Below, in pieces: positions 22,568 to 32,047 of a stretch of DNA of 64,000 nt. The notes below the pieces were generated by a model. The model made no database searches. It saw only the letters and a program-made list of their open reading frames with translations, and was not told the DNA's origin. The DNA is from Paramoeba atlantica (lineage: Eukaryota > Discosea). Made by a program: the position numbers and the translations under genes. The stretch spans positions 1 to 64,000 of the forward strand of contig CDRNVI010000147.1 of the NCBI GenBank assembly GCA_977017575.1, written 5' to 3'. Position 1 is the first letter of the stretch. Every line of letters starts with the position of its first letter.

Positions 22568-25500
22568 AAAAACACCCCCGTCGTCTTCAAATTGACTCGT
22601 GCGAAAACTGCCCGCCCCCGAACTGCGCTCCACTGGAACTTGACGAACGCGAAGTTGCAAAGACGCTGAAGAGCTTCAACAGGGGTTCCTCTGCCGGCAC
22701 TATGGGATTACGCCCAGAGCACCTACAGGCAGCACTGCTCGTACACGGAAATGACTTTCTCCGATCCCTCACAAAGCTAACAAATCACCTCCTAGCTGGG
22801 AAGGCACCCTCTGAAGTACAGGCGCACTTCGCAGGGGCGCGCTTATGCGCCCTATCAAAGGGTGAAAATGATGTTCGTCCGATCGCTGCCGGTGAAACCC
22901 TTCGGCGATTAGCGAGCAAAGCCGTATGCAACGCAATCCGACCCAAAGCGAGCGAGCTCTTTGAAGGCAAACAGTACGGAGTGGCAGCTCCAGCCGGGGC
23001 CGAAAGAGTCATTCACATGTGTCGCCTGGCCATGTCGTCCAATATGGAAAACCCGAACTTCGTCATGTGCAAAGTGGACCTACGTAACGCTTTCAATAAC
23101 GTAAGCAGGGCTGCCTTCCTTCCACTAGTACAGGAATATTTCCCGGAACTCTTCCCTTGGATCAATTGGTGCTATTCCGACCCCAGCTCTCTTACCTACG
23201 GGGCCCGATTCATCTCCTCCGAGGAAGGAGTACAACAGGGCGATCCCCTAGGACCATTGCTCTTCTCGTTAGTGGCCCTGGAGCTCTCAGAAGCCATTAA
23301 CCTTCAAACTGATATTCCCGCCCAACTCTGGTATCTCGACGATGGCGTCCTCGTTGGCCAGGCGCAGGAAGTTAGAGACGCCCTAGACACGATCGCCCGA
23401 GTAGGACCTCAATGGGACTTGTATCTCAATACGTCGAAATGCGAAATTATTACTTCCCCCAGCTCGGCCCACCAGGCTGATTACTTCCCAGACATACCCG
23501 ACGAGAAGATCAATTCGCAGGGGAACTTTGACATACTAGGGAGTCCTGTAGGATCCGCCGACCACTGCTCTGCTTATCTTCTTTCTCACGCCCTAGAACC
23601 AGCCGAGGATACCCTCGATGCCATCACCAACATTCAGGACCCCCAGGTCGCGCTTGCCCTAATTCGTCAATGTGCAGGGTTCTGTCAAATGGTGTATGCC
23701 ATGAGAAGCACGCCCCCACAGTCCCTGATTCACCTTTGCTCCCGTTTAGACGACTTTCTCATGACCGCTATAGAGGCAATCATCTGTCCTCTGGACAGGT
23801 CAGCACAATCTCAAGCACAGCGACTGAAGCGTCATGGGGGATTAGGTCTGAGATCCGCAGCTCTCCACGCCTCCGCGGCTTACGTTGCATCCGTCGCCTT
23901 TGCCACAGATTCCTGGGATCCCACAGACGCTGAAGGTTTCTCGGAGGCCATCCTCGACATCAATCAGAAGGCCGGCACTGCTCTCCTCGATCCCCGAGGT
24001 CGTGTTCTCACAACTCCCAACGCCCCATGCGAGAAGGCCCTGAGCGCGCCGTACTCCTACCGGAAGAGAAGGCGCCCTCCGCCAGGGAATGATCCTCACC
24101 CCCCGGACGAGCCTCCGGGACATATTCTTCGTACGACTTCCCGCACGGCCAACACACCCACGGATGCCTACCCACTCTCGACTCCCCTCTACGGTTCTGA
24201 AGAATGCCAGGACATGTTACCCCCACAGTGGCCCAAAGGGAAGATCCCGCGCCAGCGGGTAATCAGTTATGCTATTGCAGCCCATGCCTTTTCCCAGGAA
24301 TATGAGACAACTGACGCACGAACCCGTGCAAGGTGGATCTCCCAGTGTGGCACGGGAGCGAGCAGCTGGGCCTTTGTGACTCCTTCGAAAGACCTTGGGC
24401 ACGCCTTTACCCCCACACAATTCCGAACTTTGGCCCGTTGGTGGTTAGGCGTGGACATCTACCATGAAGATAGCACGTGCCCCATGCCGAAATGCTCGCT
24501 CCCCCTTGACAGCAAAGGGGACCATGCACTGTCTTGCAAACATGGCCATGGTATTGTGACAAGACACAACGCTGTTACGGACCAGTTCGCGGACGTGTGC
24601 AGTCGAGCCCGCCTCGCCCCTCAACGAGAAAAGAGTCTCGGGAACAGGGGCCCAGGCGGGGCCCTCACCAGACCTGGCGACATATACTTGCCCAGCCTTT
24701 TTCTTGGAAATCCCATTGTGCTTGACTTCGCGGTCACCCATGCTCAGCAATTAAAATATACGGACAAAGTCCGAAACGCTAGCTGGGTTGCCGCGGGGTC
24801 ATTTGCCGAACATTATTCCTCAATGGAGAAGGGCAAGCAGCGTCGAGAAGCCGTAGAGGCAGGATGCGACTTTACGGCCATGGTTGTCGAAAGTTATGGC
24901 GCCTGGAGCCCCAGCGCTTCAGCCGTGCTCCGCAAAGTCGGTGAGAGGTGTTCGCACGCCTCGGGGGGTCTCAGAACGGAATCGCTTTATCCTACTGACT
25001 TAAAACCGGAAACAGTAATTAAGACACAGAGAGCTTCCTTAATAGGGCATCTTGTGCGCCATCCTACACCGTTTACTACAGCAGTACTATGGAGAACAAA
25101 TGATGAGGCCTCTAAACCAACATTGTCCGAACGGTGTGCCCACGAACTACACTCTGATGTTACTGAAATTCTACAACTTGGACAAGATCGCCCCACATGG
25201 CGGAAGAAACTGGAAAAACTACAGGTGGAGCTGGAACCACGGCCTTCTTACACAAAGTCTTGTTCTCCTGCTTGGGAAAAAAGTATTAAAAAGATATTGG
25301 AAAACAAGGGCTATCAAACTCTACAGTACGTGGAAGAAAGTAGCACCCCTTTTCCAATAAGCGACTCGGAAACACACTTATATACGGATGGGTCGCTCAT
25401 TCCGGGTACAAAGAAACAACTCCAAGGATGCGGCATAGTAATAATACGAAACAACGAACGTACATTATTCTACGGGACAAGACCTCCGGAAAAATTCTGT

Positions 25501-26343
25501 GATTCCATACAATCTATAGAGGCATATGCTGTTGTCGAGGCAATTTCTCTGGCTAGCAACTACGAGGGAGATGTAATACTTCACACGGATTCAGAGTACA
25601 TATGGGATTTCTTCCACGAAACTGTGCATCGGTATCGGCTCATTGGGTTCCACTCATTCAAAGGGTGCGAAGCAATGCGATCCCTTCAAAACGCTTACTA
25701 CAGTACAAAACATACTAAAAGATTCTACTGTATCAAGGTCAAATCACACAATGAAAATATGTACAACGATACGGCAGATTATTTAGCCAAAAAGGCGTGC
25801 AAGCTGGAAGGAAATGAACTAGCTATAAAATACTACGGGGATATATTGCACGGCAATGCAAAGAGGAAATCAGAGCAAAATAATACCTCAAGATGTCTTA
25901 AAACTCAGAGGACTAGAAAAGGCACAAACCAAAGAGCAGTACCTGTATCTACGGGGCCCCCTTTGTCGGAAAACTCAAACGATTCACGTTCAACGAAACA
26001 ACCCAAACGGAGCATTCGAATAAATGAAAAGAGGACGAAATCTCCCATACGCAAAGCTTCTTTACATAAGAAGACAAAGGGTATCAACTTAATTTCCAGC
26101 CCCCCACAGATAACCAATTCGAACGTAAGCATTGAGGTGAAACGAAATAAACCGCAAATGAAGCGTCTAAAAGATACAAGTTTGGACTTATCATCATCCC
26201 AGACAAAGAGTGAACCAGAAAAAGAAAAGGAGTCACAAAAGCGAGTGAAAAGGACATCAAAGAAAAAACCTTGTTTTACAGCTAAAGGAAAAGACAAGAG
26301 TATAATTGATGTAAAAAAGCATGGAAATAAGCGGGAGAATTAG
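22561..26343 (+). CDS. LINE ORF2: reverse transcriptase + restriction-like endonuclease + RNase H
   Basis: Open for 1,260 codons with no ATG at its start (TTG); translation probably depends on a frameshift from ORF1 near 22555. RT: GTMGLRPEHL (about 46), RPIAAGETLRRL (106), D173 in KVDLRNAF, GVQQGDPLGPLLFSL (223-237), YLDD (258-261), LGSPVG (327). GGLGLRS at 426 is typical of R4/NeSL-type proteins. Endonuclease: CCHC knuckle C640, C645, H655, C659, then RPGD (D707) and D722 in LDFAVTH. From about residue 805 codon use turns AT-rich, and the sequence aligns with the post-RT region of the RNase H LINE at 29458 (IGHLVRH…KPTLSERCA). RNase H then follows with D943, E987, D1010, H1063 and D1073, all present, and a basic tail (1085-1260). 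RT-RLE-RNase H in this order is not the usual architecture; a chimera or nested 5'-truncated insertion is likely. Confidence 0.8.
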   Translation: MLEKHPRRLQIDSCENCPPPNCAPLELDEREVAKTLKSFNRGSSAGTMGLRPEHLQAALLVHGNDFLRSLTKLTNHLLAGKAPSEVQAHFAGARLCALSKGENDVRPIAAGETLRRLASKAVCNAIRPKASELFEGKQYGVAAPAGAERVIHMCRLAMSSNMENPNFVMCKVDLRNAFNNVSRAAFLPLVQEYFPELFPWINWCYSDPSSLTYGARFISSEEGVQQGDPLGPLLFSLVALELSEAINLQTDIPAQLWYLDDGVLVGQAQEVRDALDTIARVGPQWDLYLNTSKCEIITSPSSAHQADYFPDIPDEKINSQGNFDILGSPVGSADHCSAYLLSHALEPAEDTLDAITNIQDPQVALALIRQCAGFCQMVYAMRSTPPQSLIHLCSRLDDFLMTAIEAIICPLDRSAQSQAQRLKRHGGLGLRSAALHASAAYVASVAFATDSWDPTDAEGFSEAILDINQKAGTALLDPRGRVLTTPNAPCEKALSAPYSYRKRRRPPPGNDPHPPDEPPGHILRTTSRTANTPTDAYPLSTPLYGSEECQDMLPPQWPKGKIPRQRVISYAIAAHAFSQEYETTDARTRARWISQCGTGASSWAFVTPSKDLGHAFTPTQFRTLARWWLGVDIYHEDSTCPMPKCSLPLDSKGDHALSCKHGHGIVTRHNAVTDQFADVCSRARLAPQREKSLGNRGPGGALTRPGDIYLPSLFLGNPIVLDFAVTHAQQLKYTDKVRNASWVAAGSFAEHYSSMEKGKQRREAVEAGCDFTAMVVESYGAWSPSASAVLRKVGERCSHASGGLRTESLYPTDLKPETVIKTQRASLIGHLVRHPTPFTTAVLWRTNDEASKPTLSERCAHELHSDVTEILQLGQDRPTWRKKLEKLQVELEPRPSYTKSCSPAWEKSIKKILENKGYQTLQYVEESSTPFPISDSETHLYTDGSLIPGTKKQLQGCGIVIIRNNERTLFYGTRPPEKFCDSIQSIEAYAVVEAISLASNYEGDVILHTDSEYIWDFFHETVHRYRLIGFHSFKGCEAMRSLQNAYYSTKHTKRFYCIKVKSHNENMYNDTADYLAKKACKLEGNELAIKYYGDILHGNAKRKSEQNNTSRCLKTQRTRKGTNQRAVPVSTGPPLSENSNDSRSTKQPKRSIRINEKRTKSPIRKASLHKKTKGINLISSPPQITNSNVSIEVKRNKPQMKRLKDTSLDLSSSQTKSEPEKEKESQKRVKRTSKKKPCFTAKGKDKSIIDVKKHGNKREN

Positions 26344-26653
26344 CCTTACGACATTAACTTTCCGATTTGAGAGATGCTATTGGAGCCTATGCTTCTGTTA
26401 TATTTAAGTTAATTACCATCAGATTTGGTGAATTAAAGAATTACGTTCGCTGACGTGATTGCGGCGGTGAGTTGTCTTATAGTGTTCAAAAGCTAAGTAC
26501 TAATGGTTCATAGAGATCGATTGATTAGGAGGCTTGAAATTGAAAGTCTGTTTGTTTTTGAAAAATTTTCTGTAAGTGTGTTCTGTGTTGATATTTTGAG
26601 GGTGGAAATATTTAGGGGAAATTTTTGAATCCTTTAACTGGGCTAACATCTCA
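26344..26653. other. AT-rich interval without a gene
   Basis: About 310 bp of AT-rich sequence between the LINE stop and the YR retroelement, ending in a short GTTG microsatellite (about 26656-26676). No ORF, RNA gene or poly(A) tail was recognised. Confidence 0.5.
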
Positions 26654-27223
26654 GTGTTGGTTGGTTGGTTGGTTGGGGCTCAAATACCGGAGCATCAGGC
26701 GCCCCCGGCTACACGCGAACAAGTATTGGAGGCGTGCGAATGGCTGCTTCCGGACGAAGCCGCGGGCCTGACCTTGGCGTGGAAGACATGCAGCAGAATA
26801 GACGATGTCAAACATCTGAGGAAATTAGATTTACAAGTGGTAGATCTCGAGCGGAGAATACTGGGAGTAACGTTTCCGACTCACAAAGGGGATCCCTTCA
26901 GAGTAGGGACTGCTATTCCAATGACTTGCAACTTGACGGAGTGGAAAATCTTCATGGACCAATTGGACAAGCTGAAGCCAGAAGACAAGTTCACGACTTT
27001 AACGACGCTGAGAGCCAATGCCGTGCTGAAGCGGGTGAAAGCAGAGTTGTCGGCACATTCTGTAAAAAGAGGGGCTCTAGTATCACTCCTCAGAAAGGGA
27101 GTTCCACTGTCGGTAATACAGCTGTTGGCCAAGCACAAAGATCTGGAGACATTGTGGATATATCCCCCTCGACTGGAAGTGGCCTTGTCCCTAGGGCTAC
27201 AGGACGCGACAAAATTACTGTGA
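26654..27223 (+). pseudogene. YR retroelement part: tyrosine recombinase C-terminal region
   Basis: Open stretch of about 189 codons resembling the catalytic C-terminal half of tyrosine recombinases: an RIDDVKHLR stretch, HSVKRGALVS, LLAKHKDLET and a YPPR segment in the expected order. In this family it would join the circular cDNA to the genome. It belongs to the incomplete element 26654-28977. A second open frame overlaps it and runs to 27531; which is used is unclear. Confidence 0.5.
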
Positions 27224-27549
27224 ACCCAGAAAACACCAAAGGACATGACAAGAAAACTAAATCAGCTGTTTACATACTAAAACGTCAATTACAAGGTAGG
27301 TTCCCCTTGCACATCGGTAAGATCACGCTAGACAGCGATAACATTATAGGCGAACCGAATCCCGAACCTATCTACGTGCATAATTCAACGGACATTGCTA
27401 ACATTGCAACGAAGAAAATTGAAGACACAAACAATCAGTCTATGTCTCGCGGGCAGCTCACCCGACCACCGAGCGTGCGAGCGTACAAAAATCAGGGAAT
27501 AATTGCTCCTATCACAACCACAAGACTGTAATATTCTATACTGAACAAT

Positions 27550-28977
27550 ATGAATGACGATGGCAGCCTAGACTTTTTACATCTACTACAGAACGTCAAC
27601 GCCTTTCACGCGCACATGCTGCGTGCACCTAAAGGCAATCGACCAGTGTCTCGATTTATGAGACATCATTTACCAGACTTATTACGCATGGGGGTTGTAG
27701 AGAAGACCGAAGGACCGATAGTAGTACATCGTACCTTTACAGTTCCGAAGAAAGACTCCACACTTCGTCTAATCTGCGATTGTAGGAAACTCAACCGAGT
27801 TTTCGAATGCCCCCCCGCAATGCACCTACCATCCATACATAACGTGATTGAAAATCTGCTAGATTCGGAATGGATGGCTCACGCGGACGCACGGAGTTAC
27901 TTTTACCAATTTTCCCTCGCTCCCGAGATCCGATCCTACTTTGGAGCGGTTTTAGGTCACGCTAGAGGAGAAACATGCAGTATTCAATTTTCTTCCATGC
28001 CCATGGGATGGTCATGGGCCCCGGCTATTGCACAGCGAGTTTCAAATCGCATTGTCCGGGACATTGGATTGGCCTGTGTAGACAATTTTCTTTTGTTCGG
28101 AAAATCCAAGTCAGAAGTAGAAAACCATGCAAAAGAATTTCGCGCCCGAGTCCACGCAGTTCAACTAGAAGTAGATGATCTCACCATGAAGCCACTACAG
28201 GAAGCGTGCGTACTTGGTATTGAATTTGATCTAAAAAATAAGAAGTACCGCATGTCAGAAAAGTGGACTGAAAAGGCGTATTCAAGATACAATGACATAA
28301 TCGGGAATGGGACGTGGACAGCTGTGGAACTGTATACGCTTTCTGGTTTACTAATGTGGAGGGCCACGGTTATGAAAATCCCACTATGCACTTTTGCACA
28401 CCTTCTTCAAACACTAGGAAAAGTTGCCAGAAAAGTGCACGACGAAAAGTCTTGGGAGATCTCCTTCTCTCCGACCGACCACCTGTTAGGCGAACTGACT
28501 GATGCATTTTCCGCACTCAAGCGAAATGTTTGGTTAAAAAAGATAGGTCATATACCCAAAGAAGAAAAGGTGGAAGTTTGGACTGATGCCAGTTCAATCG
28601 CATGGGCTATTCTGTTGTTCAATCAAGGCATTCTCGAAACTGCAAAACAGGGCATGACAAAGCCCGGAGCCCATATATTCTACTCAGAGCTGAGTGCGGC
28701 TCTTGGTGGAATTATGGCAGCAGTCAGAAAAGGACATCGGGACATTCTATTGAACGTCGACAACGCGCCTGTGGCCATGGCCCTCCAGAGGCGGGCAAGC
28801 ACTAACTTCACTGCCAATAGGTGGATGCAGTACATCCCATCAAACACTAACCTGGAAGTAAAGTGGGTACCTACCAACGCCCAAATAGCAGATCCCTTCA
28901 CGGGAAAATCCAGCGCTGAAGAATTGACACCACTGCCCTCCATCGGTACTTATATTGAGAGCCTACGGCGCCCGTAG
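27550..28977 (+). CDS. YR retroelement part: reverse transcriptase-RNase H
   Basis: 475 codons from an ATG 10 bases after a short gap following the upstream open frame. The RT region contains RLICDCRKLNR, AHADARSYFYQF and SSMPMGWSWAPA. RNase H follows with VWTDASSIAWAILL, HIFYSELSAALGG and a late KWVPTNAQIADPFTGK segment. The compact RT plus RNase H without an integrase is what DIRS/VIPER-type elements carry. It would copy the element's RNA into DNA. Part of the fossil at 26654-28977. Confidence 0.65.
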   Translation: MNDDGSLDFLHLLQNVNAFHAHMLRAPKGNRPVSRFMRHHLPDLLRMGVVEKTEGPIVVHRTFTVPKKDSTLRLICDCRKLNRVFECPPAMHLPSIHNVIENLLDSEWMAHADARSYFYQFSLAPEIRSYFGAVLGHARGETCSIQFSSMPMGWSWAPAIAQRVSNRIVRDIGLACVDNFLLFGKSKSEVENHAKEFRARVHAVQLEVDDLTMKPLQEACVLGIEFDLKNKKYRMSEKWTEKAYSRYNDIIGNGTWTAVELYTLSGLLMWRATVMKIPLCTFAHLLQTLGKVARKVHDEKSWEISFSPTDHLLGELTDAFSALKRNVWLKKIGHIPKEEKVEVWTDASSIAWAILLFNQGILETAKQGMTKPGAHIFYSELSAALGGIMAAVRKGHRDILLNVDNAPVAMALQRRASTNFTANRWMQYIPSNTNLEVKWVPTNAQIADPFTGKSSAEELTPLPSIGTYIESLRRP

Positions 28978-29153
28978 GGAATTCCGTATTTTCAAAGCAA
29001 ACCATACTTAGACCTCATCTAGTTTGCCCATTAGAAGAAAATAGAAGAACATATAGCACATGGAATGAGTCTAATATTTAATGAGTTACACTTTTGCAAG
29101 AATTGAAGAGTTTAGTTTATCCTATTTTCTAAAACAGACGAAATTAAAATGTA
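28978..29153. other. AT-rich interval without a gene
   Basis: Short AT-rich stretch between the YR element and the ~177-bp satellite. No ORF, repeat or RNA gene recognised. Confidence 0.5.
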
Positions 29154-29412
29154 TGTCCTTTTCTGAAAACCAAAACCTGAGACCACGCGCAGCAGCAGGT
29201 GCGCGCCAAAGTGGATTTATGCACTCGTGAGTGCGCATTCCGAATGTTGATGGATTTGAGTTGCGTGATCCGAGGCACCGCACACGCAAATCGCCGCGAT
29301 TGAAGTCGTGAAGTCGCAAAACTTTGATGCGCCTTTTTCTGAAAACCGAAAGCTGAGACCACGCGCAGCACGCAGGGGCGCGCCAAAGTGGATTTATGCA
29401 CTCGTGAGTGTG
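29154..29412. repeat. ~177-bp satellite, short piece
   Basis: About one and a half units of the satellite that is tandem at 48447-49795, with the same landmarks (TTTTTCTGAAAACCGAAAGC, GCGCGCCAAAGTGGATTTATG, TGCGTGATCCGAGGCACCGC). It ends where LINE sequence begins, via a doubled CCTCACGCTTGTCACA (about 29413-29458). Another 26-bp piece is at 47247-47272 beyond the RNase H array, so this satellite brackets the array. Confidence 0.85.
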
Positions 29413-30622
29413 CCTCACGCTTGTCACAAATCCTCAATCAGGCCTCACGCTTGTCACAGAATTTCACTTATTCGAATCTCTGGTTTCACCTTTATTGCTG
29501 TATGGCTGTAGAAACTTTTCCCTAATAAAAAAAGACGCTGATTTAATTGACTGTGAAGTGAACCGAATGAGAAGACTAGCGCTCGGGGTTCGTACTTGGG
29601 ATGGTACAAGATGTACACCATGTGATGCACTATATGGGAACAGAATGCGACTTTCTAACGCATGTCGAGTCCTCCGAGTTCAAATGCTAGGACACCTGAT
29701 CCGCGGCAATAATCCCTTCAAATCGGTAATGCTACGGCGCAAAGCAACAGGAAAGAAATATCGTCCCACTCTATCAGAGGCATGTGCTGAAGACATGGAA
29801 CTAGATGTCGAAGATCTCAATGCCCTAGCGGGAGATCGGGATTGGTGGGCGTCGAGAGTTAAATTTTTGCGTGAATATCTTGAATCTCACAAATCCTACA
29901 TGGTTTTCGGCTCTAGATCCTGGAAGAAGGTATGCCAGGACTTAGATACTACCACCTACAAAGTACTCGAAGGAATTGAAGAAGGCACGGACCATTCTCC
30001 TCTCTCAGCTGATTCCGAACACATATACGTAGATGGGGCTGTCAGTTCAGAAGCAGGAAAACCAGCCGCGGGTTCGGGGATAGTTATTGTTAATTCAAAT
30101 GGTGTAAGAACCAGACAACACGTTTTACCACCGGAATGCACTTCACCGGATCGGGCTGAACTTCGCTCCTTTCTTTTAGGCATTCAGGCAGCTTCGTCTT
30201 CTACGAGGAACACAGTTATACATACTGATTCTCATTATGTATGGGACTGGTATCATAATGTTAGGGTTCGTTTTTCAATCATTGGACACGGTGGCATGCC
30301 AAATGCTGACCTACTCACGCAGATACAAGGAGCAATTAAAGAGCGTTGTACAGATAGTAGTCTCTACGTTATTAAAGTGCGGGCACAATGCGGGAATTCC
30401 TTCAATGAAAAAGCTGATGAAATAGCACGCAAAGCACAGAGAACAGCTGCACGTCGTTTTTCATGCGTCATTCACACGCAAAGGGAGGGAAACAAATCTA
30501 ATCACGGTCAAAAAAGGGAGCATGATCTCCAAGAAAAATCTCCACACAAAGTGAATAATAATAATAATAATAACAAAAGACTATACACATGCAACTTTCA
30601 ACGTACACTCTCCTTAGCGTGA
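29408..30622 (+). CDS. RNase H LINE: post-RT region and RNase H domain (array unit 1)
   Basis: Open for 404 codons with no native start; the first ~17 codons are satellite and junction sequence. From about 29458 it resembles the region after RT in APE-type LINEs (SPLLLYGCRNFSLIKK, then NRMRRLALG), followed by HLIRGNNPF…PTLSEACAEDMELDV and an RNase H domain: YVDG (D), RAELRSF (E), IHTDSHYVW (D), and a final ADEIARKA (D). This architecture fits the ingi/L1Tc/I-type group. RNase H would remove the RNA strand during target-primed reverse transcription. The assisting His before CGNSF is Gln here (AQCGN) but His in the amplified units. The last 748 bp (29869-30616) is the first unit of the tandem array; the ATG used by later units is at 29900. 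Confidence 0.75.
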   Translation: MCLTLVTNPQSGLTLVTEFHLFESLVSPLLLYGCRNFSLIKKDADLIDCEVNRMRRLALGVRTWDGTRCTPCDALYGNRMRLSNACRVLRVQMLGHLIRGNNPFKSVMLRRKATGKKYRPTLSEACAEDMELDVEDLNALAGDRDWWASRVKFLREYLESHKSYMVFGSRSWKKVCQDLDTTTYKVLEGIEEGTDHSPLSADSEHIYVDGAVSSEAGKPAAGSGIVIVNSNGVRTRQHVLPPECTSPDRAELRSFLLGIQAASSSTRNTVIHTDSHYVWDWYHNVRVRFSIIGHGGMPNADLLTQIQGAIKERCTDSSLYVIKVRAQCGNSFNEKADEIARKAQRTAARRFSCVIHTQREGNKSNHGQKREHDLQEKSPHKVNNNNNNNKRLYTCNFQRTLSLA

Positions 30623-30647
30623 ATATCTTGAATCTCACAAATCCTAC

Positions 30648-31370
30648 ATGGTTTTCGGCTCTAGATCCTGGAAGAAGGTATGCCAGGACTTAGATACTAC
30701 CACCTACAAAGTACTCGAAGGAATTGAAGAAGGCACGGACCATTCTCCTCTCTCAGCTGATTCCGAACACATATACGTAGATGGGGCTGTCAGTTCAGAA
30801 GCAGGAAAACCAGCCGCGGGTTCGGGGATAGTTATTGTTAATTCAAATGGTGTAAGAACCAGACAACACGTTTTACCACCGGAATGCACTTCACCGGATC
30901 GGGCTGAACTTCGCTCCTTTCTTTTAGGCATTCAGGCAGCTTCGTCTTCTACGAGGAACACAGTTATACATACTGATTCTCATTATGTATGGGACTGGTA
31001 TCATAATGTTAGGGTTCGTTTTTCAATCATTGGACACGGTGGCATGCCAAATGCTGACCTACTCACGCAGATACAAGGAGCAATTAAAGAGCGTTGTACA
31101 GATAGTAGTCTCTACGTTATTAAAGTGCGGGCACACTGCGGGAATTCCTTCAATGAAAAAGCTGATGAAATAGCACGCAAAGCACAGAGAACAGCTGCAC
31201 GTCGTTTTTCATGCGTCATTCACACGCAAAGGGAGGGAAACAAATCTAATCACGGTCAAAAAAGGGAGCATGATCTCCAAGAAAAATCTCCACACAAAGT
31301 GAATAATAATAATAATAATAACAAAAGACTATACACATGCAACTTTCAACGTACACTCTCCTTAGCGTGA
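30648..31370 (+). CDS. RNase H array unit 2 (delta type)
   Basis: 240-aa RNase HI-like protein. Catalytic residues D45, E87, D110 and D173 are present with H163 (RAHCGNSFNEKAD). The C-terminal ~25 residues come from the (AAT)n run (Asn stretch) and the unit tail. Starts at an ATG 31 bases after the unit junction. Val75, His130. Confidence 0.7.
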   Translation: MVFGSRSWKKVCQDLDTTTYKVLEGIEEGTDHSPLSADSEHIYVDGAVSSEAGKPAAGSGIVIVNSNGVRTRQHVLPPECTSPDRAELRSFLLGIQAASSSTRNTVIHTDSHYVWDWYHNVRVRFSIIGHGGMPNADLLTQIQGAIKERCTDSSLYVIKVRAHCGNSFNEKADEIARKAQRTAARRFSCVIHTQREGNKSNHGQKREHDLQEKSPHKVNNNNNNNKRLYTCNFQRTLSLA

Positions 31371-31395
31371 ATATCTTGAATCTCACAAATCCTAC

Positions 31396-31935
31396 ATGGT
31401 TTTCGGCTCTAGATCCTGGAAGAAGGTATGCCAGGACTTAGATACTACCACCTACAAAGTACTCGAAGGAATTGAAGAAGGCACGGACCATTCTCCTCTC
31501 TCAGCTGATTCCGAACACATATACGTAGATGGGGCTGTCAGTTCAGAAGCAGGAAAACCAGCCGCGGGTTCGGGGATAGTTATTGTTAATTCAAATGGTG
31601 TAAGAACCAGACAACACGTTTTACCACCGGAATGCACTTCACCGGATCGGGCTGAACTTCGCTCCTTTCTTTTAGGCATTCAGGCAGCTTCGTCTTCTAC
31701 GAGGAACACAGTTATACATACTGATTCTCATTATGTATGGGACTGGTATCATAATGTTAGGGTTCGTTTTTCAATCATTGGATACGGTGGCATGCCAAAT
31801 GCTGACCTACTCACGCAGATACAAGGAGCAATTAAAGAGCGTTGTACAGATAGTAGTCTCTACGTTATTAAAGTGCGGGCACACTGCGGGAATTCCTTCA
31901 ATAAAAAAGCTGATGAAATAGCACGCAAAGCATAG
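31396..31935 (+). pseudogene. RNase H array unit 3 (delta type, stop at codon 180)
   Basis: Same domain with the D45/E87/D110/D173 set, but Gln180 is a TAG stop, so the protein is 179 aa and loses only the basic tail. It carries Tyr130 and Lys170, shared with unit 22. Instead of the (AAT)n run its 3' end reads GTGAATATGTAA into the flank, probably the original LINE terminus. Confidence 0.7.
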
Positions 31936-32047
31936 AGAACAGCTGCACGTCGTTTTTCATGCGTCATTCACACGCAAAGGGAGGGAAACAAATCTAATCA
32001 CGGTCAAAAAAGGGAGCATGATCTCCAAGAAAAATCTCCACACAAAG

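Larger units (their letters stand above)
21069..26343 (+). mobile_element. SL-headed two-ORF LINE with RT, RLE and RNase H
   Basis: Element running from the SL copy at 21069 through ORF1 (21152) and ORF2 (stop at 26343). The RT motifs, CCHH zinc fingers and C-terminal CCHC plus PD…D endonuclease place the body with the R2/R4/NeSL group of restriction-like-endonuclease LINEs. From about 24975 to the stop it resembles instead the 3' end of an APE-type, RNase H-bearing LINE (compare 29458-30622). The 3' boundary and any poly(A) tail are not clear. Confidence 0.75.
26654..28977 (+). mobile_element. YR retroelement fossil (DIRS superfamily, VIPER-like order)
   Basis: A tyrosine-recombinase-like segment is followed by a reverse transcriptase-RNase H ORF on the same strand. 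This YR-before-RT order is that of trypanosomatid VIPER elements, unlike classical DIRS1, where YR is last. No gag-like ORF or terminal repeats were found, so the copy is incomplete, chiefly at the 5' side, with perhaps one or two breaks. Age cannot be judged without other copies; the long open RT-RNase H frame suggests that it is not very old. Family call is by motif and gene order only. Confidence 0.6.
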
